DNA of 64,000 nt from Pseudomonas sp. 5P_3.1_Bac2 (GTDB lineage Bacteria; Pseudomonadota; Gammaproteobacteria; Pseudomonadales; Pseudomonadaceae), in assembly GCF_025465995.1 (NCBI RefSeq), contig NZ_JANLNY010000028.1, forward strand, positions 372,001 through 436,000, in the 5' to 3' direction. The notes beneath the pieces are model-generated. The model did no database searches and had not been told where the DNA came from. It saw only the letters and a list, made by a program, of their open reading frames with translations. Below are positions 48,133 through 56,678 of this stretch, piece after piece. Positions within the stretch are counted from its first letter, which is position 1, and every line of letters starts with the position of its first letter. Both the position numbers and the translations under genes were made by a program.

Positions 48133-49557
48133 TTAGGCCTTCAGCGGTACGAGGCGTGGGGCAATCATGTTTTCTGGGCGTAGGATGTCGTCCAAGGTGG
48201 CGTCATCCAGCAGTTTTTCTTCGCGCACCAGCTCCAGTACGCCGCGACCACTGTCGAGGGCGACTTTGGCGATACGGGTGGCGTTCTCGTAGCCGATGTA
48301 CGGGTTGAGCGCGGTGATCAGGCCGATGGAGTTTTCCATCAGTTCACGGCAGCGTGCTTCGTTGGCGGTGATGCCGTCGATGCACAGCTCACGCAACATA
48401 TCCATGGCGCGGGTCAGCAGGCGGATCGAGTCGAGGATCTTGTAAGCGATCAGCGGCTCCATCACGTTCAGTTGCAGCTGACCACCTTCGGCAGCCAGGG
48501 TCAGCGCCATGTCGTTGCCGATCACGTCGAAGGCCACTTGGTTGACCGCTTCCGGGATTACCGGGTTGACCTTGCCAGGCATGATCGAGCTGCCCGGCTG
48601 ACGCGCTGGCAGGTTGATTTCATTAATGCCGGTGCGCGGGCCGCTGGAGAGCAGGCGCAGGTCGTTACAGATCTTCGACAGCTTGACCGCGGTGCGCTTG
48701 AGCATGCCGGAGAACAGCACGAAGGCGCCCATGTCGCTGGTCGCTTCGATCAAGTCGGCGGCCGGAATCACCGGCATGCCGCTGATTACCGCCAGGCGCT
48801 TGACCGCCAGCAGCTGATAAGCCGGGTCGGCGTTGATGCCGGTGCCGATCGCGGTGCCGCCCAGGTTGACTTCATTGAGCAGGGTCGGCGCCAGTTTATT
48901 CAGCAGTTGCAGGTCTTCGCCCAGTGTCACGGCGAAGGCGCGGAATTCTTGGCCGAGGGTCATCGGCACGGCGTCTTGCAGCTGGGTGCGACCCATCTTC
49001 AGCACATGGCTGAACTCCAGGCCTTTGGCGGCCAGGGACTGGATCAGCTTATCCAGCGAGGTGGTCAGGCTGTCGTGACCCAGCAGCAAACCGATGCGGA
49101 TCGCAGTCGGATAGGCGTCGTTGGTCGACTGCGCCATGTTCACATCGTTGTTGGGGTGCAGGTACTGGTATTGGCCTTTTTCATGGCCCATGGCTTCCAG
49201 GGCGATGTTGGCGATCACCTCGTTAGCGTTCATGTTGGTCGAGGTACCGGCGCCGCCTTGAATCATGTCGACCACGAACTGATCGTGGAACTCGCCTTGA
49301 ATAATGCGCGCACAAGCGGTGCTGATCGCCGTGTGTTTGGCGGCGGACAGGTGGCCCAGCTCGCGGTTGGCGTCAGCGCTGGCTTGCTTGACCATGGCCA
49401 GGCCAACCACCAGTTTCGGGTAATGGCTCAGGGGCACGCCAGACAGGCGGAAATTTTGTACGGCCCGTAGGGTTTGGATGCCGTAATAAGCCTCAGCGGG
49501 TACTTCGAGGCTACCGAGCAAGTCTTTTTCGATGCGGTATGATGCAGCCGATGACAT
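48133..49557 (-). CDS. aspA: aspartate ammonia-lyase
   Basis: 474 residues from the ATG at 49557; the longer frame to 49662 is unsupported. The fumarase/aspartase signature 'GSSIMPGKVNP' is present along with 'MGRTQLQDAVPMTLGQEF' and 'QGGAGTSTNMNANEVIANIALE'. It reversibly converts aspartate to fumarate and ammonia. The length fits E. coli AspA (478). It is divergent from a LysR gene and would use aspartate from the asparaginase encoded upstream. Confidence 0.95.
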   Translation of the reverse strand: MSSAASYRIEKDLLGSLEVPAEAYYGIQTLRAVQNFRLSGVPLSHYPKLVVGLAMVKQASADANRELGHLSAAKHTAISTACARIIQGEFHDQFVVDMIQGGAGTSTNMNANEVIANIALEAMGHEKGQYQYLHPNNDVNMAQSTNDAYPTAIRIGLLLGHDSLTTSLDKLIQSLAAKGLEFSHVLKMGRTQLQDAVPMTLGQEFRAFAVTLGEDLQLLNKLAPTLLNEVNLGGTAIGTGINADPAYQLLAVKRLAVISGMPVIPAADLIEATSDMGAFVLFSGMLKRTAVKLSKICNDLRLLSSGPRTGINEINLPARQPGSSIMPGKVNPVIPEAVNQVAFDVIGNDMALTLAAEGGQLQLNVMEPLIAYKILDSIRLLTRAMDMLRELCIDGITANEARCRELMENSIGLITALNPYIGYENATRIAKVALDSGRGVLELVREEKLLDDATLDDILRPENMIAPRLVPLKA

Positions 49558-49653
49558 GATGGTTACAATCTCGTGGATATGCGGTTTTAGCCGCGATGTC
49601 CCGTAGAATAAGGGCTGTAGCCTATTTGTGGCCAATGCTGTTAAACGCTGCCC

Positions 49654-49670
49654 TATGCACAATCGGCATA
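49654..49670. promoter_or_regulatory. TATGC-N7-GCATA inverted repeat between aspA and lysR
   Basis: A 5-7-5 inverted repeat in the 247-bp divergent region. It is a candidate LysR binding site by position only; the half-sites are short, so chance occurrence is possible. Confidence 0.3.
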
Positions 49671-49804
49671 ATGAGGGTGTGACTTAATTGTAGGGCAATG
49701 ACATGTTGGCCTTGTGCACCAAAACTGCGCGACAAGCCGATTGCCATCAAGAAAAAACCCTAAAAATCCGTTAATAAGCGCGAATAACTCTGGAGAGAGG
49801 CTCC

Positions 49805-50716
49805 ATGAATTTTGAGAGCAAATGGCTGGAAGATTTCGTTGCTCTGGCCGCCACCCGCAGTTTTTCCCAGGCAGCGCAGCGCCGCTTTGTCACCCAGCCG
49901 GCGTTTAGCCGGCGTATTCGCAGTCTGGAAAGCTCGCTGGGACTGACCTTGGTCAACCGCAGCGTGACGCCGATTGAGCTGACTGAAGCCGGCCAGCTAT
50001 TTCTGATTACGGCGCGCAGCATGGTCGAGCAGCTCAATGAGGTGGTGCGCCATCTGCATAACCTCGAAGGTCATCAGGGCGAGATGATGCAGATCGCGGC
50101 GGCGCACTCGCTGACGCTGGGCTTCTTTCCCGAGTGGATTGCCCGCTTGCGCCGCGAAGGCTTGCCGCTGGCTTCGCGCCTAGTCGCCGCCAACGTCGGT
50201 GAGGCCGTGCACTCCCTGCGTGAAGGCTCCTGTGACTTGCTGCTGGCCTACTACGACCCGGACGCCAGCATGCAGCTCGACCCCGAGCTGTTCCCCTCGC
50301 TGCATCTGGGCCGCAGCGAAATGCTGCCAGTGTGTGCGGCGGCGGCCGATGGCGCGCCGTTGTTTAGCCTCGACAGCGGCCAGAGTGTGCCGCTGCTGGC
50401 CTATAGCGCCGGAGCCTTTCTCGGCCGTTCGGTGAACCAGCTGCTGCGTCAGCGCGCGCTGCGCTCCAGCACCGTGTATGAGACGGCCATGGCCGACAGC
50501 CTGAAGGCCATGGCTTTACAGGGCATGGGCGTGGCCTGGGTGCCGCGCTTGTCGGTGAGCGCAGAGCTGGCGCGCGGTGAGCTGCTGGTGTGCGGTGACG
50601 GGCAGTGGCACCTGCCGCTGGAGATTCGCCTGTACCGCTGCGCCTTGGTGCGCAAGGCGTCGATACGCTTGCTCTGGCGCAAGCTGGAAGGCGGCCTGGC
50701 CAGCGATCACAGCTAA
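49805..50716 (+). CDS. LysR-family regulator divergent from aspA
   Basis: 303 residues with GAGAGG 5 bases before the ATG. HTH: 'LEDFVALAATRSFSQAAQRRFVTQPAFSRRIRSLESSLG'; the effector domain includes 'GEMMQIAAAHSLTLGFFPEWIARL' and 'PLLAYSAGAFLGRSVNQLL'. The pair with aspA suggests control of aspartate breakdown. I recall the same pair in P. aeruginosa (PA5428/PA5429). Confidence 0.88.
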   Translation: MNFESKWLEDFVALAATRSFSQAAQRRFVTQPAFSRRIRSLESSLGLTLVNRSVTPIELTEAGQLFLITARSMVEQLNEVVRHLHNLEGHQGEMMQIAAAHSLTLGFFPEWIARLRREGLPLASRLVAANVGEAVHSLREGSCDLLLAYYDPDASMQLDPELFPSLHLGRSEMLPVCAAAADGAPLFSLDSGQSVPLLAYSAGAFLGRSVNQLLRQRALRSSTVYETAMADSLKAMALQGMGVAWVPRLSVSAELARGELLVCGDGQWHLPLEIRLYRCALVRKASIRLLWRKLEGGLASDHS

Positions 50717-50821
50717 GCCGCGGTGGCCGCTTTGGACTGGGTTCAGAGCGGACGCAGCCCTGCTTCTCCTGACCGCTTGCCGTCCCGCGCGATTAACCGA
50801 GCGTAGCGACGATATGGACGC

Positions 50822-51069
50822 CTAGGCGCTATGGGCGCCCATGGGCTCGGGAATCTCGTTCTGCGACAGCAGGTGCAAGCCTGGGTTAAACATCCGCGCA
50901 TATCGGGCCAGCAGTGGCCGCAGTTGCGCCATCACGCTGAGGACTGGCGGATGGCCGTCCTTGCGCAGATGCTCCTGCACCGTCGGCATGCGGGTTTGCA
51001 GTGGCTTGAGCAGGCTCGGCGTGAGCAATTGACTCAGCAGTGGCAACAGCTTGGTGAGGGGCCGGGCAG
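50822..51069 (-). pseudogene. C-terminal gene remnant (unrecognised)
   Basis: The minus frame ending at TAG 50822-50824 reads like real protein for about 75-80 residues ('LTPSLLKPLQTRMPTVQEHL', 'LSVMAQLRPLLARYARMFNPGLHLLSQNEIPEPMG'). The only starts in it are a TTG at 51046 and internal ATGs, with no good ribosome site, and upstream of about 51069 the composition degrades. It looks like the 3' end of a gene whose front is missing. The original family is not recognised. Confidence 0.35.
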
Positions 51070-51183
51070 TGCAACGTGCAGAACGAGCGCAGCGGCAAAC
51101 TGCTGGCCATGCAGAATGAAATCATCAGCCAGCTGCTGGCCGAGCCCGACCGCGCCCAGCGCTATAACCACCTGTATTTCTAG
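51055..51183 (+). pseudogene. C-terminal gene remnant on the plus strand (unrecognised)
   Basis: After an in-frame TGA at 51052-51054 the plus frame stays open to TAG 51181-51183. Its last 33 residues look protein-like ('NERSGKLLAMQNEIISQLL', then 'RAQRYNHLYF'). A GTG at 51076 or ATG at 51109 has no convincing ribosome site. It meets the minus-strand remnant tail to tail, as expected after a deletion or rearrangement. From 51184 to 51480 I see no gene. Confidence 0.3.
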
Positions 51184-51486
51184 GTTGCGGCACGACCTCT
51201 GAGGCTTCTGGCGAGCTTGTCTAGGTTCGGGTGCAAGGAGCCCTGCACGGCGCCCGTGGGCGGGCTAATTAGGCTGCTTTGGTCTGACAATCCTTCAATT
51301 CAAGATAGAAATATTCGTCCCAAGTAAAGCTTTAGATTTAGTTATTTGTAACAATATATTTCACGATTGGTGCTGGAAAATCAGCATGCTAAACCCGCGT
51401 AAAAGGGCGTGGGCCGGTGCCTGCAGCGTTTCTGGAAGGGCCTGCTGGCGCGCTCGGCTTGGCAATCAGATCCGTCTTAATTTATT

Positions 51487-51505
51487 GACAAGGATTCTCA
51501 TTAGC
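51487..51505. promoter_or_regulatory. Fur box upstream of the siderophore operon
   Basis: GACAAGGATTCTCATTAGC matches the 19-bp Fur consensus GATAATGATAATCATTATC at 14 positions. It overlaps a TTGACA-like -35 hexamer (51485-51490) and lies 55 bases before the first siderophore gene, so iron-Fur repression is expected. Confidence 0.8.
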
Positions 51506-51559
51506 ATCTAGCGTGGCCGCCTGAGTTTTAGCCGTAGAAGCATAGGGACGCGCACCATC

Positions 51560-52873
51560 ATGTTTGATTTTATTGCTGTCGGCCTAGGCCCATTCAACCT
51601 CAGCCTGGCCTGTATGGCGGAGCCCCTAGACAAGCTCAACTGCTTGTTCCTCGACAAAAAAGCGCAGTTCGATTGGCATCCCGGGATGCTGCTGCAAGAC
51701 ACCACGCTGCAAAATCCCTTCATGGCCGACATGGTCACCCTGGCGGACCCTACCAGCCGCTACACCTACCTCAACTACGCCAAACAGCAGGGTCGCCTGT
51801 ACCGCTACTTCATCCGCGAGAACTGGTACTTAGACCGCCACGAATTCAACCGTTACTGCCAATGGGTCGCCAGCCAGTTGTCCAATGTGCGTTTCGCTCA
51901 CGACGTGCAGGACATCCGCTACGACGAGCAACTCCAGGCCTATCAGGTGGCCGGGGTGAATAACCAAACTGGCGAGGCGTTTTGCTTCAGCGCGCGCAAG
52001 CTGGTGATTGGCATCGGCAGCACACCACGGGTGCCCGATGCGTTTAACGGTAAAGAGCATCTGCCCCGGCCCATCCACAGCACCGCGTACTTGAACAACA
52101 AGGAGCAGTTGCAGCGCTGCAAAAACGTCACGGTGATTGGCAGCGGGCAAAGCGGTGCGGAGATTTTCTACGACTTGCTGCAAGGTTCCGAAGAGCACGG
52201 TTACAGCCTCAACTGGGTGACCCGCTCGGATCGTTTCTTCCAGATGGAAACCGCCAAGCTGACCCTGGAATTGCTTACCCCCGAATACGCCGAATACTTC
52301 TACGGCTTAAGCGATCAGGAAAAAGCCAGCACGCTGCGCAGCCAGCAAAGCGTGTTTAACGGCATCAACCAGTCGCTGATCAGCAAGATTTACGACCACC
52401 TCGACAGCCGCACTCACCATGCGGCGCCGCCGGCCCATCTGCTCAGCAATATGGCGCTTAACCAAGTGGACTACGACGACGGGCAGTGGTCGCTGCGCTT
52501 TAACCACCAGACGCTCGGCACCGAGTTCCACCATGTCACCGATGGCCTGGTGTTTGCCACCGGCTACGGCTATCGCCTGCCCAGTTTTATCGACGGCATC
52601 CGCTCGCGCATTCGCTGGGATCAACACGGCTGCTATGAGGCCTCGCGCACCTGGTCGGTGGATCATCAGGACTGCGAGATCTATGTGCAGAACGCCGGCC
52701 TGCAAAGCCATGGCATGGCTAACCCGGACCTAGGCCTGGCCTGTTATCGCAATGGTCGTTTGCTGCATCAATTGACCGGCGTCGATCACTACCCGAGTGA
52801 TCCGCGAATTGCTTTCCAGGAGTTCAGTCCCGGTGCCGACAGCGGTTTTGTGCCGCGGGCCGTGGGCCTGTGA
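51560..52873 (+). CDS. FAD-dependent amine/lysine N-hydroxylase of siderophore synthesis (AlcA/IucD/DesB-like)
   Basis: 437 residues. FAD motif 'VGLGPFNLSLACMAEPLDKL' near the N-terminus, 'WHPGMLLQDTTLQNPFMADMVTLADP', NADPH motif 'VTVIGSGQSGAEIFYDLLQ' and C-terminal 'LVFATGYGYRLPSF' identify the IucD/PvdA/SidA monooxygenases. It N-hydroxylates the terminal amine of lysine, cadaverine or putrescine, the first step to a hydroxamate. It leads the Fur-controlled operon and overlaps the exporter gene (GTGA). No decarboxylase gene follows, so the diamine must be made elsewhere or lysine is the substrate. Confidence 0.9.
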   Translation: MFDFIAVGLGPFNLSLACMAEPLDKLNCLFLDKKAQFDWHPGMLLQDTTLQNPFMADMVTLADPTSRYTYLNYAKQQGRLYRYFIRENWYLDRHEFNRYCQWVASQLSNVRFAHDVQDIRYDEQLQAYQVAGVNNQTGEAFCFSARKLVIGIGSTPRVPDAFNGKEHLPRPIHSTAYLNNKEQLQRCKNVTVIGSGQSGAEIFYDLLQGSEEHGYSLNWVTRSDRFFQMETAKLTLELLTPEYAEYFYGLSDQEKASTLRSQQSVFNGINQSLISKIYDHLDSRTHHAAPPAHLLSNMALNQVDYDDGQWSLRFNHQTLGTEFHHVTDGLVFATGYGYRLPSFIDGIRSRIRWDQHGCYEASRTWSVDHQDCEIYVQNAGLQSHGMANPDLGLACYRNGRLLHQLTGVDHYPSDPRIAFQEFSPGADSGFVPRAVGL

Positions 52874-54129
52874 CGCTGCGTACAGCGATCCTGATCATGT
52901 CGGCGTTTGGCGTGATCAGCGATTCGATTCTGATTGCCTTCTACCCGCAGTTCTTCGAAATGCGTTATGGCCTGACCAGCGCTGTGCACGTGGGCGCCTA
53001 CGTGGCGGCGATCTCGATTGCGGTGATGTGCATGCTGCCGGTGTGGGCCTATGTGGCGCGCTTCGTTGAGACTCTGCATCTGGTGGTGTTTACCCAGTTG
53101 GCGGCGGCGCTGTTGTGCCTGGCTGCGATCTGGGCGCCTAACCCGCTGATCTTCTGGGTGCTGACCATGCTGATGTACATGGTCAAGGCCAGCTACCTGC
53201 TGCTGTTCCCCTATTTGATGCGCTTGGAGCCATTGGATCAGCACAGTTTGGTGGTGGGCCTGCTGGCGGTAGTGATTCATATCGCCGCGATCTTCGGCGC
53301 CGCTGTGGGTGGCCTGGGTTTACAGGAGTTGGGTCCGCGTTGGTGTCTGGCGTTGATGGCCGCCGGCGATCTGATCCAAATGGCGATTTGTCTGTACCTG
53401 ATCAGTCGCGGCAAGGTGATCAAGGTGCTCGACCGCGATGAGCATAACCAGCTCAAGCAATTGCCGGCACGCGCCCGTGGGGCATTGCTGTTGCTGCTCA
53501 AACTGAGTCTGCTGATGCTGCTGTTTGATTTCAGTGCCTATCTGGTGCGGCCGTTTTTCACCCTGTATTGGCAAACCAGCACCGGCATCAGCGAGCAGTT
53601 CCTCACCGGCTTGGTGTTTGCCATTCCTGGCATCGTCGCGGTGCTGGCTCTGTGGCTGAAGCGCCGCGTGGGGCAGATGCCTTGGTGGGCCGAGCACAGT
53701 CAGTTGAACCTGCTTCTTGGCGCTGTGGGCCTGGCCCTGCAAGCCGTGCCGTCCTTGTGGCTGATTTTGTTGGGGCGCTGCCTGTACGGCTGGGCGATCT
53801 TCCAGCTGGTGGTCAAGCTGGAGGTGACGCTGTTCAAGATCAGCACGCCGGCCTCCTATGCCCGCGATTTCAGCGTGATCAATTTCTTCCAAAACCTGGG
53901 CGTGTTGCTGTCGTCGTTTGGCGCCGGTTATGTGGTCAGCCTGCTGGGCATGCCGATGACCTTCCTGATCGCTGCCGTGGGCATGCTGGTGACCTGGCTG
54001 GTGGATCGCCTGTGCTTTCGTCTCGACAGCTACCACGGCAGCGCCGCCGTGGCGGTGGCCCCGGCTGACGTGAGCCTCGCGGTGGCCGCGCCCTTAATTG
54101 CCAGCCAAGGAGGGCCAGGCCATGACTGA
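52870..54129 (+). CDS. MFS transporter, probable siderophore exporter
   Basis: 419 residues with about 12 helices and a GTG start overlapping the hydroxylase stop. 'VISDSILIAFYPQFFEMRYGL' and 'FDFSAYLVRPFFTLYWQTST' lie in helices 1 and 7. It sits between biosynthetic genes, the place where AlcS-type exporters are found in alcaligin-like clusters. Export of the apo-siderophore is inferred from that location; uptake of a ferric siderophore is a less likely alternative. The last eight bases overlap the acyltransferase gene. Confidence 0.82.
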   Translation: MTLRTAILIMSAFGVISDSILIAFYPQFFEMRYGLTSAVHVGAYVAAISIAVMCMLPVWAYVARFVETLHLVVFTQLAAALLCLAAIWAPNPLIFWVLTMLMYMVKASYLLLFPYLMRLEPLDQHSLVVGLLAVVIHIAAIFGAAVGGLGLQELGPRWCLALMAAGDLIQMAICLYLISRGKVIKVLDRDEHNQLKQLPARARGALLLLLKLSLLMLLFDFSAYLVRPFFTLYWQTSTGISEQFLTGLVFAIPGIVAVLALWLKRRVGQMPWWAEHSQLNLLLGAVGLALQAVPSLWLILLGRCLYGWAIFQLVVKLEVTLFKISTPASYARDFSVINFFQNLGVLLSSFGAGYVVSLLGMPMTFLIAAVGMLVTWLVDRLCFRLDSYHGSAAVAVAPADVSLAVAAPLIASQGGPGHD

Positions 54130-54697
54130 GTTGATTTATCCCGCCGCCCAGCGTGCGTCACTCAATCCGCACCTGGCCCTGCGTGGGCTGCGTCTGGACG
54201 AAGACGTGGCGGTGCTGCACCCCTGGTATCAGATGGACTACGCGCACTTCTGGCTGATGCAAAACATGACGCTAGAGGCCACCCGCAGCTTCTACGCCGA
54301 TGCCGCCAGCAGCGGCCATATGCAGGCCTTTATGGGCTTTTACCAAGGCCGTCCGGCCTTTGTGGTGGAGTGCTACGCACCGCGTCACGATCCGGTCGGC
54401 CAGTGCTACGAGGTGCGCGACGGCGATGTCGGCATGCATTTTTTTGTTGGCCCGAGCAGCGCGCCGATCCGCCATTTCACCCGCGATATTTTGCGTGTGG
54501 TGATGGCCTTTATGTTCGATCACCAAGGCGCCCAGCGTGTGGTGGTCGAGCCCGACGAGCGCAACAGCAAGGTGCATCGTCTTAATCACCTGGTCGGTTT
54601 TATCGACGCCGAGGTGATCCAGTTACCGCATAAGCGCGCGTTGTTGTCGTTCTGTACGGCCGGCGACTTTGCCCAATCACTTTTACTCCAAGGATAG
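54122..54697 (+). CDS. siderophore acyltransferase (IucB/AlcB/DesC-like)
   Basis: 191 residues from the ATG at 54122, which overlaps the exporter stop (ATGACTGA). The GNAT-type fold of this group is seen in 'VAVLHPWYQMDYAHFWLMQNMT', 'PAFVVECYAPRHDPVGQCYEVRDGDVGMHFFVGP' and 'RVVVEPDERNSKVHRLNHLVGFIDAEVIQLPHKRALL'. It acylates the N-hydroxylated amine, usually with succinyl-CoA or acetyl-CoA. The acyl donor cannot be settled by eye. Confidence 0.9.
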   Translation: MTELIYPAAQRASLNPHLALRGLRLDEDVAVLHPWYQMDYAHFWLMQNMTLEATRSFYADAASSGHMQAFMGFYQGRPAFVVECYAPRHDPVGQCYEVRDGDVGMHFFVGPSSAPIRHFTRDILRVVMAFMFDHQGAQRVVVEPDERNSKVHRLNHLVGFIDAEVIQLPHKRALLSFCTAGDFAQSLLLQG

Positions 54698-54704
54698 AGA
54701 AGTC

Positions 54705-56546
54705 ATGACGTCCTCCCGCATGGATCAGCCCGCATCAGTCGTTACCCACCTTGAACCCCAGGCGTGGGCGCGGGTTAACCGCCACTTGGTGCGTAAAGCC
54801 ATTGCTGAATATGCCCACGAGCAACTGTTTGCCCCGCAAGCCTTGGGCCTGGCTGAGGCTGAAGGTTGGCAGCATTACGCCTTAGCTGCCGACACAGAGG
54901 GCTGCCGTTATCTGTTTAGCGCCAAGCGCATGGCTCTGCGTCATTGGTGGGTGGACGCCGCGAGCATCGTCCGTGAACTTAACGGCACGGCGCAGAGCGA
55001 GCTGGATGCCCTGACTTTTATCATCGACTTCAAGCGCACCCTTGGCGTGCCGGCGGACAAGCTGCCGATCTACCTCGATGAAATCAGCAGCACGTTGTTT
55101 GGCGCGGCGTACAAAATCAGCGGCGACTACCTGACCAGCGCGCAACTGGCCGATGCCGATTATCAGCAGTTTGAAGTGAGCATGACCGAAGGCCACCCAG
55201 GTTTTGTCGCCAACAATGGCCGCTTGGGTTTTGATGCCTCTGACTACCGTGCCTATGCCCCGGAAGCCGGCGCGCCGTTCGCCATCATTTGGCTGGCCGT
55301 GCATAACAGCAACGCCCACTTCGCCTCGATTCCGGGCCTCGATCACCAGCGCCTGATGGATGAAGAGTTAGGCACGGCGACAGTGGCTGCCTATCAGCAG
55401 CAACTGCGCGATCTGGGCGTTGATCCGGCCGACTACGTCTTTATGCCGACCCATCCGTGGCAGTGGTTCAGCAAGCTGAGCATCATGTTCAGCGCCGATG
55501 TGGCCAACCGCAAAATCATCGCCTTGGGCCGCAGTGAAGATGAGTACCTGGCGCAACAGTCGGTGCGCACCTACTTCAACATTTCGCAGCCGCATAAGCG
55601 CTATGTGAAGACCGCTTTGTCGGTGCTCAACATGGGCTTTATGCGCGGCCTGTCGCCGTACTACATGGCCGGTACGCCGGCGATCAACGCCTACCTGTAT
55701 GAGCTGATCGAAAACGACCCGGTGCTGCGCGACTATGGTTTCCGCATCCTCCGTGAAGTGGCGTCGGTGGGTTATCGCAACCGTTATTACGAGGCCGCGC
55801 TGGAAAGCGACAGCCCGTACAAGAAGATGCTCTCGGCGCTGTGGCGAGAGAACCCGCTGGGCCAGTTGGCGGCCGGCGAGCGCTTGATGAGCATGACCGC
55901 GCTGCTGCACGTCGACCCTGATGGCGCCGCCCTGCTGCCCGAGTTGATGCGCCGCTCAGGCTTGGCTCCGCAGCAGTGGCTGAAGCAATACCTGAAGGCA
56001 TTTTTGCAGCCCTTGCTGCACTGCTTCTATGCCCACTCCCTGGTGTTTATGCCCCATGGCGAGAACCTGATTCTGGTGCTGCAAGACCACGTGCCGGTGC
56101 GCGTGTTTATGAAGGATATCGCCGAGGAATCGGCCATCCTCGACAAGGACGCGGCGATGCCCAAAGGTCTCGAGCGTCTGGCGGTGGATGTACCGGAAGA
56201 CTACAAGCTGCTGGGGATCTTTATCGACGTGTTCGATGGCGTGTTCCGCCATATGAGCCAGATCCTCGAACAAAGCGCGAGCATGGACGAAGAGCTGTAC
56301 TGGCGCACGGTGGCCGACGCCGTGCTCGACTATCAGCAAGCCCATCCTGAGTTACAGGCGCGCTTCGCGCAGTACGACTTCTTCGCGCCGACCTTCTTGC
56401 ATTCGTGCCTCAACCGCTTGCAGCTGCGTAACAACCTGCAAATGGTCGATCTGGCCAACCCGGCTGGCAGCACCATCCTCGCCGAACCTTTGCCCAACCC
56501 TGTGGCGCCGTTTGCCCCAGGACGGGCGCCAGCTAAGCCCGCTTAG
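54705..56546 (+). CDS. NIS synthetase (IucA/IucC family; AlcC/DesD/PubC-like)
   Basis: 613 residues from the ATG at 54705 with AGGATAGAGA upstream. 'EGHPGFVANNGRLGFDASDYRAYAPEAG' (the nucleotide-binding His/Lys/Arg region), 'MPTHPWQW', 'QQSVRTYFNISQPHKRYVKTALSVLNMGFMRGLSPYYMAGTPAIN' and 'FYAHSLVFMPHGENLILVLQDHVPVRVFMKDIAEE' are the IucA/IucC and FhuF-like C-terminal marks. It ATP-dependently joins succinyl-hydroxydiamine units and closes the ring. With only one synthetase, a product of the alcaligin, putrebactin, bisucaberin or desferrioxamine kind is expected. Confidence 0.93.
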   Translation: MTSSRMDQPASVVTHLEPQAWARVNRHLVRKAIAEYAHEQLFAPQALGLAEAEGWQHYALAADTEGCRYLFSAKRMALRHWWVDAASIVRELNGTAQSELDALTFIIDFKRTLGVPADKLPIYLDEISSTLFGAAYKISGDYLTSAQLADADYQQFEVSMTEGHPGFVANNGRLGFDASDYRAYAPEAGAPFAIIWLAVHNSNAHFASIPGLDHQRLMDEELGTATVAAYQQQLRDLGVDPADYVFMPTHPWQWFSKLSIMFSADVANRKIIALGRSEDEYLAQQSVRTYFNISQPHKRYVKTALSVLNMGFMRGLSPYYMAGTPAINAYLYELIENDPVLRDYGFRILREVASVGYRNRYYEAALESDSPYKKMLSALWRENPLGQLAAGERLMSMTALLHVDPDGAALLPELMRRSGLAPQQWLKQYLKAFLQPLLHCFYAHSLVFMPHGENLILVLQDHVPVRVFMKDIAEESAILDKDAAMPKGLERLAVDVPEDYKLLGIFIDVFDGVFRHMSQILEQSASMDEELYWRTVADAVLDYQQAHPELQARFAQYDFFAPTFLHSCLNRLQLRNNLQMVDLANPAGSTILAEPLPNPVAPFAPGRAPAKPA

Positions 56547-56678
56547 TCAGGCCGCTAAGTCGTTTCGTTTGGCCCGTTATCGCGGGCCAGCTTCACGCCC
56601 TGCAGGCGTTTGTCTGCAGTTGGCAAACCAAGGACCACGGCAACGCCGTCACTCAGACCATCCACAGAAGCATCCAAC

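Noticed and set aside
56547..56678. Separate Fur-controlled promoter for the TonB receptor
   Set aside because: I saw no sequence resembling a Fur box in this gap; read-through from the siderophore operon is simpler.
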